A DNA stretch of 64,000 nucleotides from Listeria costaricensis. GTDB lineage: Bacteria > Bacillota > Bacilli > Lactobacillales > Listeriaceae. Positions 22,282 to 30,448 of this stretch are shown here, one piece after another. The stretch is from NCBI RefSeq assembly GCF_900183385.1, contig NZ_FXUT01000009.1, positions 28,581 through 92,580 of the forward strand, written 5' to 3'. The notes beneath the pieces are model-generated. The model did no database searches and was not told the DNA's origin. It was given only the letters and a program-made list of their open reading frames with translations. Both the position numbers and the translations under genes were made by a program. Position 1 is the first letter of the stretch, and each line of letters starts with the position of its first letter.

Positions 22282-23367
22282 TTACTTCATCTCCGCCATT
22301 TCAAAATCATCATTTGTTAGTTTGAATGTATCTTTCAATCCGGAAGTCACGTAAACCTTCTTCTCTTTGCTGACAAAAATAGCTTCTACGCCATCAAATT
22401 GTTCAATGTAGTCCATGCCGCCTTCAATCCCTTTCGAGAATGTAGCCGTTGAAAGTCCGTCTCCGTCGATCGACTTATCTGAAATTATGCTGACACCTGC
22501 AATGTCATTATCATACGGATAGCCTGTTTTTGGATTGAGGATATGGTGATATTTTACACCATCTACTTCCACATAGCGTTCATAAATGCCTGAGGTAACA
22601 ATCGAACGGTTCTTTTCAGGAATTGTCCCAATGATTTCTCCGCGTGGCGAAAATGGATCCTGAATGCCAACTGTCCATTTGCCATCATCCGCTTTTGGAC
22701 TGTTTCCGCGCACGTAAATGTTGCCGCCAAGGTCGATAATGCCTGTCGTGACATCATTTTCTGCAAATATTTTATTGACTTCATCCGTGATGTAACCTTT
22801 GGCAATCCCGCCAAGGTCAAGCTCCATGCCTTCTTTTGTCAGGTAGACGGTTTGGGCATCTTCGTCCAGCTCGACATTGTGGTAATCAATCAGCGGCAAG
22901 ACAGCATCAATTTCTTCCTGCGAAGGTTTTCTCGCATCTGAAAAACCGATATGCCACAGACTCGTTAGCGGTCCAATCGTAATATCAAAGCTGCCACCTG
23001 AGTTTTCACTATATTCCAGACCTTTTTTGACTAGATAGAAAACGTCGTCCGAAACCTTCACTGGTTCTTTGCCTGCCGCTTGATTAATTTTATCTACTTC
23101 CGAGTCTTTACCGTCATCATTAACGGTGATTTCTTTGTCCATTTGTTCCACACGATCAAAAGCTTTATCAAGAACATCTTCTTTGCCTTTATCGTAAATC
23201 TTAAGGGTTACTTCTGTTCCCATCAAAAATTCCGTCTTGGAGTACGGGGTGTCAAGAAGTGTTGTTTTAGGTTTATCCTTACTATTACTGTCGCTTGAGC
23301 TACCGCCGCATGCAGTTAGTGATAGTACAAGTGAGCACGCAAGCAGTAACAGAAACCATTTTTTCAT
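22282..23367 (-). CDS. fmnB: FMN transferase lipoprotein (ApbE family)
   Basis: A 361-residue lipoprotein that covalently links FMN from FAD to threonine residues of exported proteins. The signal peptide ends in the lipobox LTAC (Cys20). ApbE motifs are present: DLGGIAKGYITDEV, SIVTSGIYERY and the metal/FAD site HHILNPKTGYPYD. It acts outside the membrane, where its substrates include PplA (encoded next door). It starts its own run of genes after the pplA terminator, behind a promoter overlapped by a dyad. Confidence 0.95.
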   Translation of the reverse strand: MKKWFLLLLACSLVLSLTACGGSSSDSNSKDKPKTTLLDTPYSKTEFLMGTEVTLKIYDKGKEDVLDKAFDRVEQMDKEITVNDDGKDSEVDKINQAAGKEPVKVSDDVFYLVKKGLEYSENSGGSFDITIGPLTSLWHIGFSDARKPSQEEIDAVLPLIDYHNVELDEDAQTVYLTKEGMELDLGGIAKGYITDEVNKIFAENDVTTGIIDLGGNIYVRGNSPKADDGKWTVGIQDPFSPRGEIIGTIPEKNRSIVTSGIYERYVEVDGVKYHHILNPKTGYPYDNDIAGVSIISDKSIDGDGLSTATFSKGIEGGMDYIEQFDGVEAIFVSKEKKVYVTSGLKDTFKLTNDDFEMAEMK

Positions 23368-23402
23368 TTAGTTCACCTTTTCTGTCAGTTACTTTACTTT
23401 GT

Positions 23403-23437
23403 AACTATAGCGTAAAATGGGTAGGCTGGCTATAGTT
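23403..23437 (-). promoter_or_regulatory. fmnB promoter overlapped by a 9-bp inverted repeat
   Basis: On the minus strand TAGCCA (23427-23432) and TATAGT (23404-23409) are 17 bp apart. The perfect inverted repeat AACTATAGC / GCTATAGTT (arms 23403-23411 and 23429-23437) covers both promoter boxes. The promoter match is moderate. The dyad is a candidate operator for an unknown regulator. Confidence 0.5.
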
Positions 23438-23471
23438 CAGATTTCATATTTAAACGGTCATTATTTGCGAG

Positions 23472-23507
23472 AAAAAAAGCTGACCCAATCAATGCTTGGG
23501 TCAGCTT
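23472..23507 (-). terminator. Terminator of pplA
   Basis: A perfect 12-bp stem (AAGCTGACCCAA with TTGGGTCAGCTT) and a 7-nt loop followed by a T-tract on the minus strand. It makes pplA at least partly monocistronic and separates it from fmnB. Confidence 0.92.
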
Positions 23508-23540
23508 GGGTATTGTTACTTCATCATAACTGTTTCTGAA

Positions 23541-24440
23541 TTATTCAGCTTTGTTGTAAACTTTGATTGTTTTAGTGTCGCCGTTTTGAGCTGCATTTTC
23601 AAGTTGAGCTGCATAAAGTTTGAATGTTTCAGAAGAGTGAGTTGCACCAGATACTGTATCAACAGATGCTGGATCTTGTTTTTCTACTAGAGATTTGTTT
23701 AGTGCTGGGATGTATTCTTGTGGACCAGTACCAGATTTAGCTTTCATGTTCTTTTCATAGTCAGCGTCATCTGTTTTCTTGTCGCCATCTTTGTTTACAT
23801 AGTTGTAATCAGAGTTAGTGATTTTGCCATCTTTTACATCAATGGAGAATACTACACGATAGTCGTTAGAGTAGTTTTGTTCCTCTAGTGTGTAAGTACC
23901 GTCTTGCATGTCAGCACCATTGTTGATTTTGATTGTAGAAGTATCGCCAGCTTGAGAAGCTTCGATCAATTGGTTTGCATAGTTAATGAAAGAATCAGAA
24001 GAGTGAGTTGCACCAGATACAACTTCTACGCCAGAAGCAGCTTGTGCTTTTACTAGAGAATCTTCAAGTTCTGGAATGTATTCTTGTGGACCAGTACCAG
24101 ATTTAGCTTTCATGTTCTTTTCGTAGTCAGCGTCTTCAGATTTCAATTCGCCGTCTTTGTTTTTGTAGTCATAGTCAGCTTTTGTAATCTTGCCGTCTTT
24201 TACTTCGATGCTCATGAAGCCTTTCCAGCCATTGTCATCGTAGTTTTGTTCTTCCAATTTGTAAGTACCGTCGTTCATTGTACCGTCAGTTTTGATATCC
24301 TTCTTAGCAGTTTCCGTTTGCTTAGAATCAGAATCTTTCTTGTCAGAACTTGACGAAGAATCACTGCTGCCACAACCTACTAGCAAGATACTTGTAGCTG
24401 CTACTGCAGTAACACCCATTGCAATTTTTTTCAGTTCCAT
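23541..24440 (-). CDS. pplA: Flavinylated EET lipoprotein with two FMN-binding domains
   Basis: A 299-residue lipoprotein. The signal peptide ends in LVGC (Cys23), followed by a Ser/Asp/Lys-rich linker (24-50) and two FMN_bind domains (about 52-160 and 176-290). The flavinylation motifs SGATHSS contain Thr145 and Thr267, the predicted FMN attachment points for FmnB. In L. monocytogenes PplA carries electrons from the quinone pool to iron or other acceptors, and its signal peptide was reported to give a peptide pheromone. The ATG at 24440 follows AGGTGGGAGC; an earlier in-frame start would spoil the signal peptide. Motif 1 has Glu139 where motif 2 has Asp261. Confidence 0.95.
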   Translation of the reverse strand: MELKKIAMGVTAVAATSILLVGCGSSDSSSSSDKKDSDSKQTETAKKDIKTDGTMNDGTYKLEEQNYDDNGWKGFMSIEVKDGKITKADYDYKNKDGELKSEDADYEKNMKAKSGTGPQEYIPELEDSLVKAQAASGVEVVSGATHSSDSFINYANQLIEASQAGDTSTIKINNGADMQDGTYTLEEQNYSNDYRVVFSIDVKDGKITNSDYNYVNKDGDKKTDDADYEKNMKAKSGTGPQEYIPALNKSLVEKQDPASVDTVSGATHSSETFKLYAAQLENAAQNGDTKTIKVYNKAE

Positions 24441-24505
24441 AATTTTGCTCCCACCTTTTAATAAAATAAAATGATTGTGAAATCGCGAACATAGATTTTC
24501 ATACG

Positions 24506-24521
24506 ATGAAAGCGACAACAC
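24506..24521. promoter_or_regulatory. Candidate CcpA (cre) site downstream of the pplA promoter
   Basis: ATGAAAGCGACAACAC matches 13 of 14 core positions of the cre consensus TGNNARCGNWWWCA. It would lie about 10-30 nt inside the pplA transcript. The mismatch is at one W position. Prediction only. Confidence 0.35.
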
Positions 24522-24536
24522 TTTTTTACATATCAA

Positions 24537-24565
24537 ATGATACCATCTAGCCCTGCTTTTGTCTA
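24537..24565 (-). promoter_or_regulatory. Promoter of pplA
   Basis: TAGACA (24560-24565) and TATCAT (24537-24542), 17 bp apart, with TGG before the -10 hexamer giving an extended -10. It leaves a 5' leader of about 90 nt. Confidence 0.75.
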
Positions 24566-24701
24566 GGTCTTTCCTAAAGACAAAATAAGAAAAATATTCT
24601 AAAAATGACCATTGAATTAGCTAAAATGACATTTTTGTTGAAAAAATACTTCCATTATAAGGAAATTATAATCAAAATAGATATTCTGACAATTCAATCG
24701 G

Positions 24702-24723
24702 GTATTTTTGCCCATAAAAATAC
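24702..24723. repeat. 8-bp inverted repeat in the pplA-ndh2 divergent region
   Basis: GTATTTTT and AAAAATAC form perfect arms around a 6-nt loop. The 450-bp region between pplA and ndh2 is otherwise AT-rich and holds only the two divergent promoters. The hairpin has no T-tract of terminator type. It could be an operator or an incidental AT-rich dyad. Confidence 0.35.
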
Positions 24724-24804
24724 GCCATTATAATAGAAAGAACCATTTTTTTCTTTTAGCCTATTATCTATGTAAATCATCTAGACATTTACCCCTGAAA
24801 TCTG

Positions 24805-24832
24805 TTACACTATGTTAGGTTATTAGTATACT
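24805..24832 (+). promoter_or_regulatory. Candidate promoter of ndh2
   Basis: TTACAC (24805-24810) and TATACT (24827-24832) are 16 bp apart on the plus strand, about 60 bp before the ndh2 start. A TATAAT slightly downstream (24835-24840) has no -35 at proper spacing. Confidence 0.45.
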
Positions 24833-24890
24833 TTTATAATTGGACTGATACTATTTTTGTGAATAAACTTACAAGGAGTTGAGAAAGCAT

Positions 24891-26777
24891 ATGCCTGAAA
24901 AAAATATTGTTCTAATAGGGGCAGGGTATGCAGGTGTACATGCGGCTAAAAAATTAGCCAAGAAATATAAGAAAGATAAATCTGTCAAAATTACTTTGAT
25001 CGATCGTCATTCTTATCACACCATGATGACAGAATTACATGAAGTTGCTGGTGGTCGGGTGGAACCTACTGCGATTCAATACGATTTACGTCGTTTGTTC
25101 AATCGCTCAAAAGTCAACCTGGTAACAGACAATGTAACAAAAGTCGATCATGAAAAGAAAGTGGTCACAACTGAACATGGAAGCTATCCGTTCGACTATC
25201 TCGTACTTGGTATGGGTGGTGAACCGAATGACTTTGGTACACCTGGAGTCGGTGAACACGGTTTTACATTATGGTCTTGGGAAGATTCCGTTCGTTTACG
25301 TCGTCATATTGAAGACATCGTAACACAAGCAAGCCGTGAGCAAGATGTTGAAAAACGCAAAGCCATGCTTCGCTTCGTTGTCTGTGGTTCTGGATTTACT
25401 GGAATCGAAATGGTCGGCGAACTAATCGACTGGAAAGCGCGTCTTGCAAAAGACAATAAGATTGATCCTGACGAAATCGAATTGATGGTCGTTGAAGCAG
25501 CACCAACCATCCTTAACATGCTTGAACGTCGTGATGCTGATAAAGCTGAAAAATTCATGAACAAAAAAGGTGTTAAGATTGTTAAGAACGCAGCGATTGT
25601 TGAAGTTAAACCTGAAAGCATCGCACTAAAATCCGGTGAAGAAGTTCCAACTCATACACTGATCTGGACTGCCGGCGTTCGTGCTAACTCTGATACAAAA
25701 GATTACGGAATGGAAACTGCTCGTGCCGGTCGTCTTAAAGTCAACCAGTACATGGAAGCAGAGAAATTCGAAAACACATATGTCATTGGGGACCTTGCTT
25801 ATTTTGAAGATGACGGCAAGCCAACTCCACAAATCGTTGAAGCTGCTGAGCAAACTGGTATGACTGCTGCTAAAAGCATTATTGCCGAAATCAGTGGTGG
25901 CCAAAAAGAAGCCTTCCAAGGTAAATATCATGGTGTAATGGTTTCTATTGGTTCTAAATACGGGGTTGCTCACTTATCCAGCTTGCATCTGTCCGGCTGG
26001 TTCGCAATCTTTATGAAACACATGGTCAACCTGTACTACTTCTTCGGTATTCGCAGCGGTTACTACATGTGGCAATATATCATGCATGAATTCTTCCACA
26101 TTAAAGATCACCGCAACATTTTCCGTGGCTGGTCTTCCCGTTATGGAAACGTTCTTTGGAGCTTGCCGCTTCGTGTTTATCTCGGCTGGTTCTGGATTGA
26201 TGAAGCTCTTGCCAAAATCTACGGCGAAACTACTTGGGACAAAGTCAGCTTGACAAACTTGAGCCCATTATTCAATGGTCTTGGGGATGATTCCTGGCTT
26301 ACAGCTACTACTTCTAAAATGCCGTTCGACTGGTTGCAAACTGCTGCTACTTCCGGCGCAAGTCAAGCTGCCGGTGATGCTGCTGGGGCTGCCGCTCAAA
26401 ACGTAACAACACCAATTTTGAGCCATATGCCTGGTTGGTTTGAATGGATTATGAAGCTAATCATGCCAAACCAAGACGTTGCTCTTTTCATGCAAAAAGT
26501 GGTTCCATTTGTTGAACTTGCAATCGGTCTTGCACTGGTTGTCGGTCTCTTCACTTGGCTTGCAAGCATCGGAAGCATTGGTTTCCTTGCAATGTTCACA
26601 CTTAGCGCTATGCTTGGTTGGGACAAATTCTGGGCGCTTCCTGCATCGATCGCTATGCTAAACGGTGCTGGACGTACATTCGGTCTGGATTACTGGGCTG
26701 TTCCTTGGTTCCAAAAACATTTGGGCCACTGGTGGTACGGTAAGCCTCGGTCGATTTATCGAGACTCTAACAGATAA
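24891..26777 (+). CDS. ndh2: Type II NADH dehydrogenase with membrane extension
   Basis: A 628-residue flavoprotein that passes electrons from NADH to demethylmenaquinone for extracellular electron transfer. The FAD-binding Rossmann motif is VLIGAGYAGVHAA at the N-terminus, and the NADH-binding one is FVVCGSGFTGIEM near residue 165. The C-terminal third (from about residue 380) is an unusual hydrophobic extension with several membrane segments, resembling DoxX-like helices, which ordinary 400-residue NDH-2 enzymes lack. This long form is characteristic of EET loci. The ATG at 24891 is preceded by AAGGAG at 12 nt; a TTG 12 bp upstream is an alternative but overlaps the site. Confidence 0.95.
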   Translation: MPEKNIVLIGAGYAGVHAAKKLAKKYKKDKSVKITLIDRHSYHTMMTELHEVAGGRVEPTAIQYDLRRLFNRSKVNLVTDNVTKVDHEKKVVTTEHGSYPFDYLVLGMGGEPNDFGTPGVGEHGFTLWSWEDSVRLRRHIEDIVTQASREQDVEKRKAMLRFVVCGSGFTGIEMVGELIDWKARLAKDNKIDPDEIELMVVEAAPTILNMLERRDADKAEKFMNKKGVKIVKNAAIVEVKPESIALKSGEEVPTHTLIWTAGVRANSDTKDYGMETARAGRLKVNQYMEAEKFENTYVIGDLAYFEDDGKPTPQIVEAAEQTGMTAAKSIIAEISGGQKEAFQGKYHGVMVSIGSKYGVAHLSSLHLSGWFAIFMKHMVNLYYFFGIRSGYYMWQYIMHEFFHIKDHRNIFRGWSSRYGNVLWSLPLRVYLGWFWIDEALAKIYGETTWDKVSLTNLSPLFNGLGDDSWLTATTSKMPFDWLQTAATSGASQAAGDAAGAAAQNVTTPILSHMPGWFEWIMKLIMPNQDVALFMQKVVPFVELAIGLALVVGLFTWLASIGSIGFLAMFTLSAMLGWDKFWALPASIAMLNGAGRTFGLDYWAVPWFQKHLGHWWYGKPRSIYRDSNR

Positions 26778-26793
26778 CAACCTTGAAAATACC

Positions 26794-26838
26794 AGATAAG
26801 CGGAAGGGCTGCTGCTCTTTCGCTTATCTTTTATTATC
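26794..26838 (+). terminator. Terminator of ndh2
   Basis: A 16-bp stem starting AGATAAGCG and closing CGCTTATCT (two GU-type differences inside) with loop TGCT, followed by TTTATTAT on the plus strand. It separates ndh2 from eetA. Confidence 0.85.
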
Positions 26839-26929
26839 TACCCTTTTCGAGTGAAAAAGAGATGTATTTTTTAATTATTTCCTTTACAATAAGGGAAGTG
26901 AAGAAAATTTTTAGAGAGGAAGAAGAAAG

Positions 26930-27379
26930 ATGGGCATCAAACCTTATTTAAAAATGATCCGCCGCTGGGATATTGTGATTATCATCATGCTGACGCTGCT
27001 TTCTTTTTTGCCTCTAGTAATTTTCACGGTCGTAAATGCCAATCAGGATAGTGAAACTGCTTCAAAAGGCAAAGCGTATGTTGCGGTCATCAGTGTGGAC
27101 AACAAAGAATACAAACGCGTAAAGCTCACCGGCCACAAAGGTACCGACACCTTTACAGTCAAGCAGGACGACGGAGATTATAATACGATTGAAGTCAAAG
27201 ATGAACAGATTCGGATTAGTGGGGCCAATTGTTCCGATCAGGTTTGCGTCAGAATGAACCCGATTAGTAAACCTTCTGATAACCCGATTATCTGTATCCC
27301 GCACAAACTCGTTATTCAAGTGGAAAGTGAAAACGACAGCTCTGATGATGATGGCGAAGACGTGATTTTATCTTCTTAA
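26930..27379 (+). CDS. eetA: EET membrane protein with NusG domain II
   Basis: A 149-residue protein with one N-terminal membrane anchor (about residues 13-37) and an extracytoplasmic NusG domain II-like fold. Conserved features are the cysteines of NCSDQVC and ICIPHKLVI near the C-terminus. In L. monocytogenes eetA is required for extracellular electron transfer; its exact role is unclear. A TACAAT at about 26885 could be the -10 of its own promoter, but the -35 is poor. The C-terminus is acidic. It precedes eetB by 37 bp. Confidence 0.88.
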   Translation: MGIKPYLKMIRRWDIVIIIMLTLLSFLPLVIFTVVNANQDSETASKGKAYVAVISVDNKEYKRVKLTGHKGTDTFTVKQDDGDYNTIEVKDEQIRISGANCSDQVCVRMNPISKPSDNPIICIPHKLVIQVESENDSSDDDGEDVILSS

Positions 27380-27416
27380 GTAAAGAAATTTTTAACAGTA
27401 AGGACAGTGACCTTTT

Positions 27417-27959
27417 ATGACAAAAAATAAACGCTTGGTCTATATTGCGCTTCTTGCCGCACAGGCAGTTGTCCTGAGTCTTGTCGAGCGGGCAATCCCC
27501 TCACCTTTCGCCTTTGCACCGGGAGCCAAACTGGGGCTGGCTAATGTGATCACTTGTATCTCTTTATATACGCTTTCCGCCAAAGATACTTTTATGATTA
27601 TCTGCATTCGCCTTGTACTAAGCACTTTACTCGGAGGAACGCTATCGACATTTCTTTATAGTGCGGCGGGTGCCATTCTCAGCTTTCTTGGCATGTGGGC
27701 CGTTCAAAAACTGGGGCCGAAAAGGGTTAGTATTATTGGTGTCAGCGTGACAGGCGGCGTCATGCATAACGTAGGTCAGCTAGTCGTGGCCAGCTGGGTC
27801 GCTCAAAGCTGGACGGTTATGGGGTATTTACCGGTTCTTTCATTCATCGGCATCCTAACGGGTATCGCCATCGGTATCGCTGCCAACTACCTGCTTCAAA
27901 ATGTTCAAACACTGCGCAACTTTTTTGAACTGAAAGAAAAACGTGCACTTTCGAAATAA
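27417..27959 (+). CDS. eetB: ECF substrate-binding-like (Gx transporter family) membrane protein for flavin export
   Basis: A 180-residue membrane protein with about six hydrophobic helices, of the Gx transporter family related to ECF S-components. The motif VERAIPSPFAFAPGAKLGLA near the N-terminus is typical. In L. monocytogenes EetB is the substrate-binding-like subunit that, with FmnA and ECF ATPases, exports flavin for FmnB. The ribosome binding site is weak (TAAGGA far from the ATG), so translation may be coupled to eetA. It is followed 23 bp later by dmkB, which suggests one transcript. Confidence 0.88.
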   Translation: MTKNKRLVYIALLAAQAVVLSLVERAIPSPFAFAPGAKLGLANVITCISLYTLSAKDTFMIICIRLVLSTLLGGTLSTFLYSAAGAILSFLGMWAVQKLGPKRVSIIGVSVTGGVMHNVGQLVVASWVAQSWTVMGYLPVLSFIGILTGIAIGIAANYLLQNVQTLRNFFELKEKRALSK

Positions 27960-27982
27960 ATTTATAAAAAAGGAGTACCATT

Positions 27983-28963
27983 ATGCAGCTTCATGCTATG
28001 TGGGAAGAATATCCCGCACTTCAAACGGATCTCACCGAAGTGCTTAATACAATTGAGAAAAATATTCAGATTCGCGATAAAAATGTTGAAACGACCATTA
28101 AAAATCTGATTCATGCGGGCGGTAAATTGCTTCGTCCTGCCTACGCGCTACTTTGCGCCCAGCTAGGTCCCGATTATGACCGCGAAAAAGCGATTGCTGT
28201 GGCCAGTGCACTAGAAGTTTTGCATATGGCGACGCTAATCCACGATGATGTTGTCGATGAATCTGAACTACGTCGTGGCCAGCCGACCATCCATTCACAG
28301 TATGGCAATCACTATGCCGTCTATACAGGCGATTATCTTTTCTGCATTTCTTTTAAAATTCTATCTGCGTATTCAGATTCTGCATCTAATATCGAATTTA
28401 GCAGTAAAAATATTGAAAAAATCCTGATGGGCGAACTCGATCAAATGCGGATGCGTTACAACATCCATACAACCGTTCGGGATTACTTGTCTCGTATTTC
28501 CGGTAAAACTGCGCAGCTTTTCGCGCTCAGCTGCTATTCTGGTGCAACTGCCAGCAATGCGCCGCGCACACTTGTGAGCCGTGCATGGAATATCGGTCAT
28601 TACTTGGGGATGGCTTTTCAGATTATTGACGATGTGCTTGATTATACGAGTACGGACACCGGCCTTGGGAAGCCAGTTCTAAACGATGTGAAACAAGGCG
28701 TGTACTCTTTGCCGCTGATTTACGCACTTCAAGGTCATAAAAAGGAATTTGCACCGCTGCTCGATAAAAAAGAAGCGATGTCAGATGCCGATCTTCATGA
28801 ACTCACGGCGCTTATCGAGCGTTATCAGGGCGTTCAAAAAGCCTTTGCACTGGCAGACAAATACACGAAGAAGGCGCTTAGAGAGATCAACCGCTTGCCT
28901 GATGGCGACTATAAAACGGATTTAAAATCCATCACTTCTAAAATTTTGACAAGAACGATTTAG
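27983..28963 (+). CDS. dmkB: Polyprenyl diphosphate synthase for the EET quinone
   Basis: A 326-residue trans-prenyltransferase similar to heptaprenyl diphosphate synthase component II. The first Asp-rich motif is HDDVVDESELRRGQPT and the second is IIDDVLDYTS; GGKLLRPAYALL is the substrate-binding Lys/Arg region. It makes the isoprenoid tail used by DmkA. Bacillus heptameric-tail synthases need a small component I; none is encoded here. A strong AAAAAAGGAG site precedes the ATG. It ends the eetA-eetB-dmkB run; the stop codon lies in the terminator stem. Confidence 0.93.
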   Translation: MQLHAMWEEYPALQTDLTEVLNTIEKNIQIRDKNVETTIKNLIHAGGKLLRPAYALLCAQLGPDYDREKAIAVASALEVLHMATLIHDDVVDESELRRGQPTIHSQYGNHYAVYTGDYLFCISFKILSAYSDSASNIEFSSKNIEKILMGELDQMRMRYNIHTTVRDYLSRISGKTAQLFALSCYSGATASNAPRTLVSRAWNIGHYLGMAFQIIDDVLDYTSTDTGLGKPVLNDVKQGVYSLPLIYALQGHKKEFAPLLDKKEAMSDADLHELTALIERYQGVQKAFALADKYTKKALREINRLPDGDYKTDLKSITSKILTRTI

Positions 28964-28992
28964 TGATAGCTTGTGTTAGTTATCACTTTTTC
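28963..28992 (+). terminator. Terminator of the eetA-eetB-dmkB run
   Basis: GTGATAGCT pairs with AGTTATCAC (one GU) around a 6-nt loop, followed by TTTTTCT. The 5' arm begins within the dmkB stop codon. Confidence 0.75.
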
Positions 28993-29028
28993 TATATGTG
29001 AATAAATGAACAAAAAGGAGGTATCTCC

Positions 29029-30363
29029 ATGCGCAAATGGAAAATTCTACTTTCCGGCCTCATGACTGCTACCCTTTTAACCGGATGTAGCACTGGACAG
29101 GCGGCAGAAGAAGAAAAAGTGACACCTGTGATTCCGAACAAGCAGGACTTAAAGATTGCCGTTTCTACTGATATTCATTATTTAGCACCCGAATTGACGG
29201 ACGGCGGGCCTGCTTTTCAAAAATATGTCGCAAATGGCGATGGAAAACAGCTGGCATATAGCGATCAGATTACAGATGCTTTTTTCGAGCAAGTGGAAAA
29301 GCAGCAGGCGGATATACTGATTCTAAGCGGTGATTTAACCAATAATGGTGAAAAAGCCAGTCACGAGGAATTAGCCGAAAAATTGACGGCCGTTGAGAAA
29401 GCCGGTACGGATGTCTATGTGATTCCAGGCAATCATGACATCAATAATCCCTGGGCTAGAAGCTTTTCGGGCGACGAGCAACAAGTGACGGATGATATCA
29501 CACCGGAGGACTTTGAGAAAATCTATCAGGCGTTCGGCTATGAGGAAGCCATCAGTCGAGACGCTTATTCCCTCAGCTACCTAGCACCAGCCAGCAAGGA
29601 CGTGTGGCTTTTGATGCTCGACACTAGTATCTATGATTCCAATAAACAGGTTGGCAGTCCGACTACAGAGGGCGGATTGACGACGGGCACGCTTGAGTGG
29701 GTCGACGAGATGGCCAAACTGGCAGATAAGCAGGGGGCCAAAATTGTCCCTGTCATGCATCATAACCTAACCGATCACAGCAGTGTCATTCAGGACGGTT
29801 ATACGATCAATTATGCGGACAATGTAGTCGAGACTTTTGCTGATTGTGGCTTTGAATTCTCTCTAAGCGGCCACATCCATACGCAAAATATTGCCACGGC
29901 TACTGCTGAAAACGGCACTCAGATTACCGACATTGTCACCAATGCCCTTTCTGTCTATCCGCACAAGTATGGAATGATTGATTATCATCATGATAAGAAG
30001 CAATTTGACTACACGGCCAAGCCACTTGATATGGAGGCCTGGGCGCGGGAACATCAGGCTGCGGATCCGAATCTTCTACAGTTTGACACGTTCGACTATG
30101 AGACTTTCTATCAAAATGGCTATAACAAGGCGATGGAAGATTTGTCGACTAATCAGGTGCTTAAAAACTATTCCGATGACGATAAGCAAAAAATGGCTGA
30201 CACGATGGCGATCGACAACATGTGTTTCTTTGCGGGAGAGGAACCGCCAAAAACGGCCGGGGATACACTTTGGCAAGAGGCGCCGGACAGCTTTTTACGT
30301 GATTATATTGTTAGCACCCAGTTGCCACTCAAACAGGATAATAACCACTGGACAAGCAAATAA
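29029..30363 (+). CDS. Lipoprotein calcineurin-like metallophosphoesterase (Lmo2642-like)
   Basis: A 444-residue exported lipoprotein (signal peptide ending LLTGC, Cys20) with the dimetal phosphoesterase signature. Asp48 and His50 (STDIHY), GDLTNN (Asp103, Asn106), GNHD (Asn135, His136), VMHHN and GHIH (His282, His284) are all present, so it should be active. The L. monocytogenes counterpart Lmo2642 has been crystallised and described as a cyclic-nucleotide-type phosphodiesterase; the true substrate here is unknown. It lies just after the EET genes in Listeria and has its own GGAGG site. No obvious functional link to EET. Confidence 0.88.
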   Translation: MRKWKILLSGLMTATLLTGCSTGQAAEEEKVTPVIPNKQDLKIAVSTDIHYLAPELTDGGPAFQKYVANGDGKQLAYSDQITDAFFEQVEKQQADILILSGDLTNNGEKASHEELAEKLTAVEKAGTDVYVIPGNHDINNPWARSFSGDEQQVTDDITPEDFEKIYQAFGYEEAISRDAYSLSYLAPASKDVWLLMLDTSIYDSNKQVGSPTTEGGLTTGTLEWVDEMAKLADKQGAKIVPVMHHNLTDHSSVIQDGYTINYADNVVETFADCGFEFSLSGHIHTQNIATATAENGTQITDIVTNALSVYPHKYGMIDYHHDKKQFDYTAKPLDMEAWAREHQAADPNLLQFDTFDYETFYQNGYNKAMEDLSTNQVLKNYSDDDKQKMADTMAIDNMCFFAGEEPPKTAGDTLWQEAPDSFLRDYIVSTQLPLKQDNNHWTSK

Positions 30364-30364
30364 A

Positions 30365-30448
30365 AGAAGCCGCCCAATCCGAGCGGTCTGCCTTACGAGT
30401 TAGACTTTTAAGCAGGCTTCTCATGACTTGGACGGCTTTCTTTTTTAA
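30365..30448 (+). terminator. Possible long-stem terminator after the phosphoesterase gene
   Basis: AAGCCGCCCAA pairs with TTGGACGGCTT (one mismatch) across about 50 nt containing smaller hairpins, and is followed by TCTTTTTT on the plus strand. It lies between convergent genes and slightly overlaps the 3' end of the next gene. Confidence 0.5.

Noticed and set aside
28098-28600. Minus-strand frames opposite dmkB
   Set aside because: Antisense shadows of a well-conserved prenyl synthase; no promoter or ribosome binding site.
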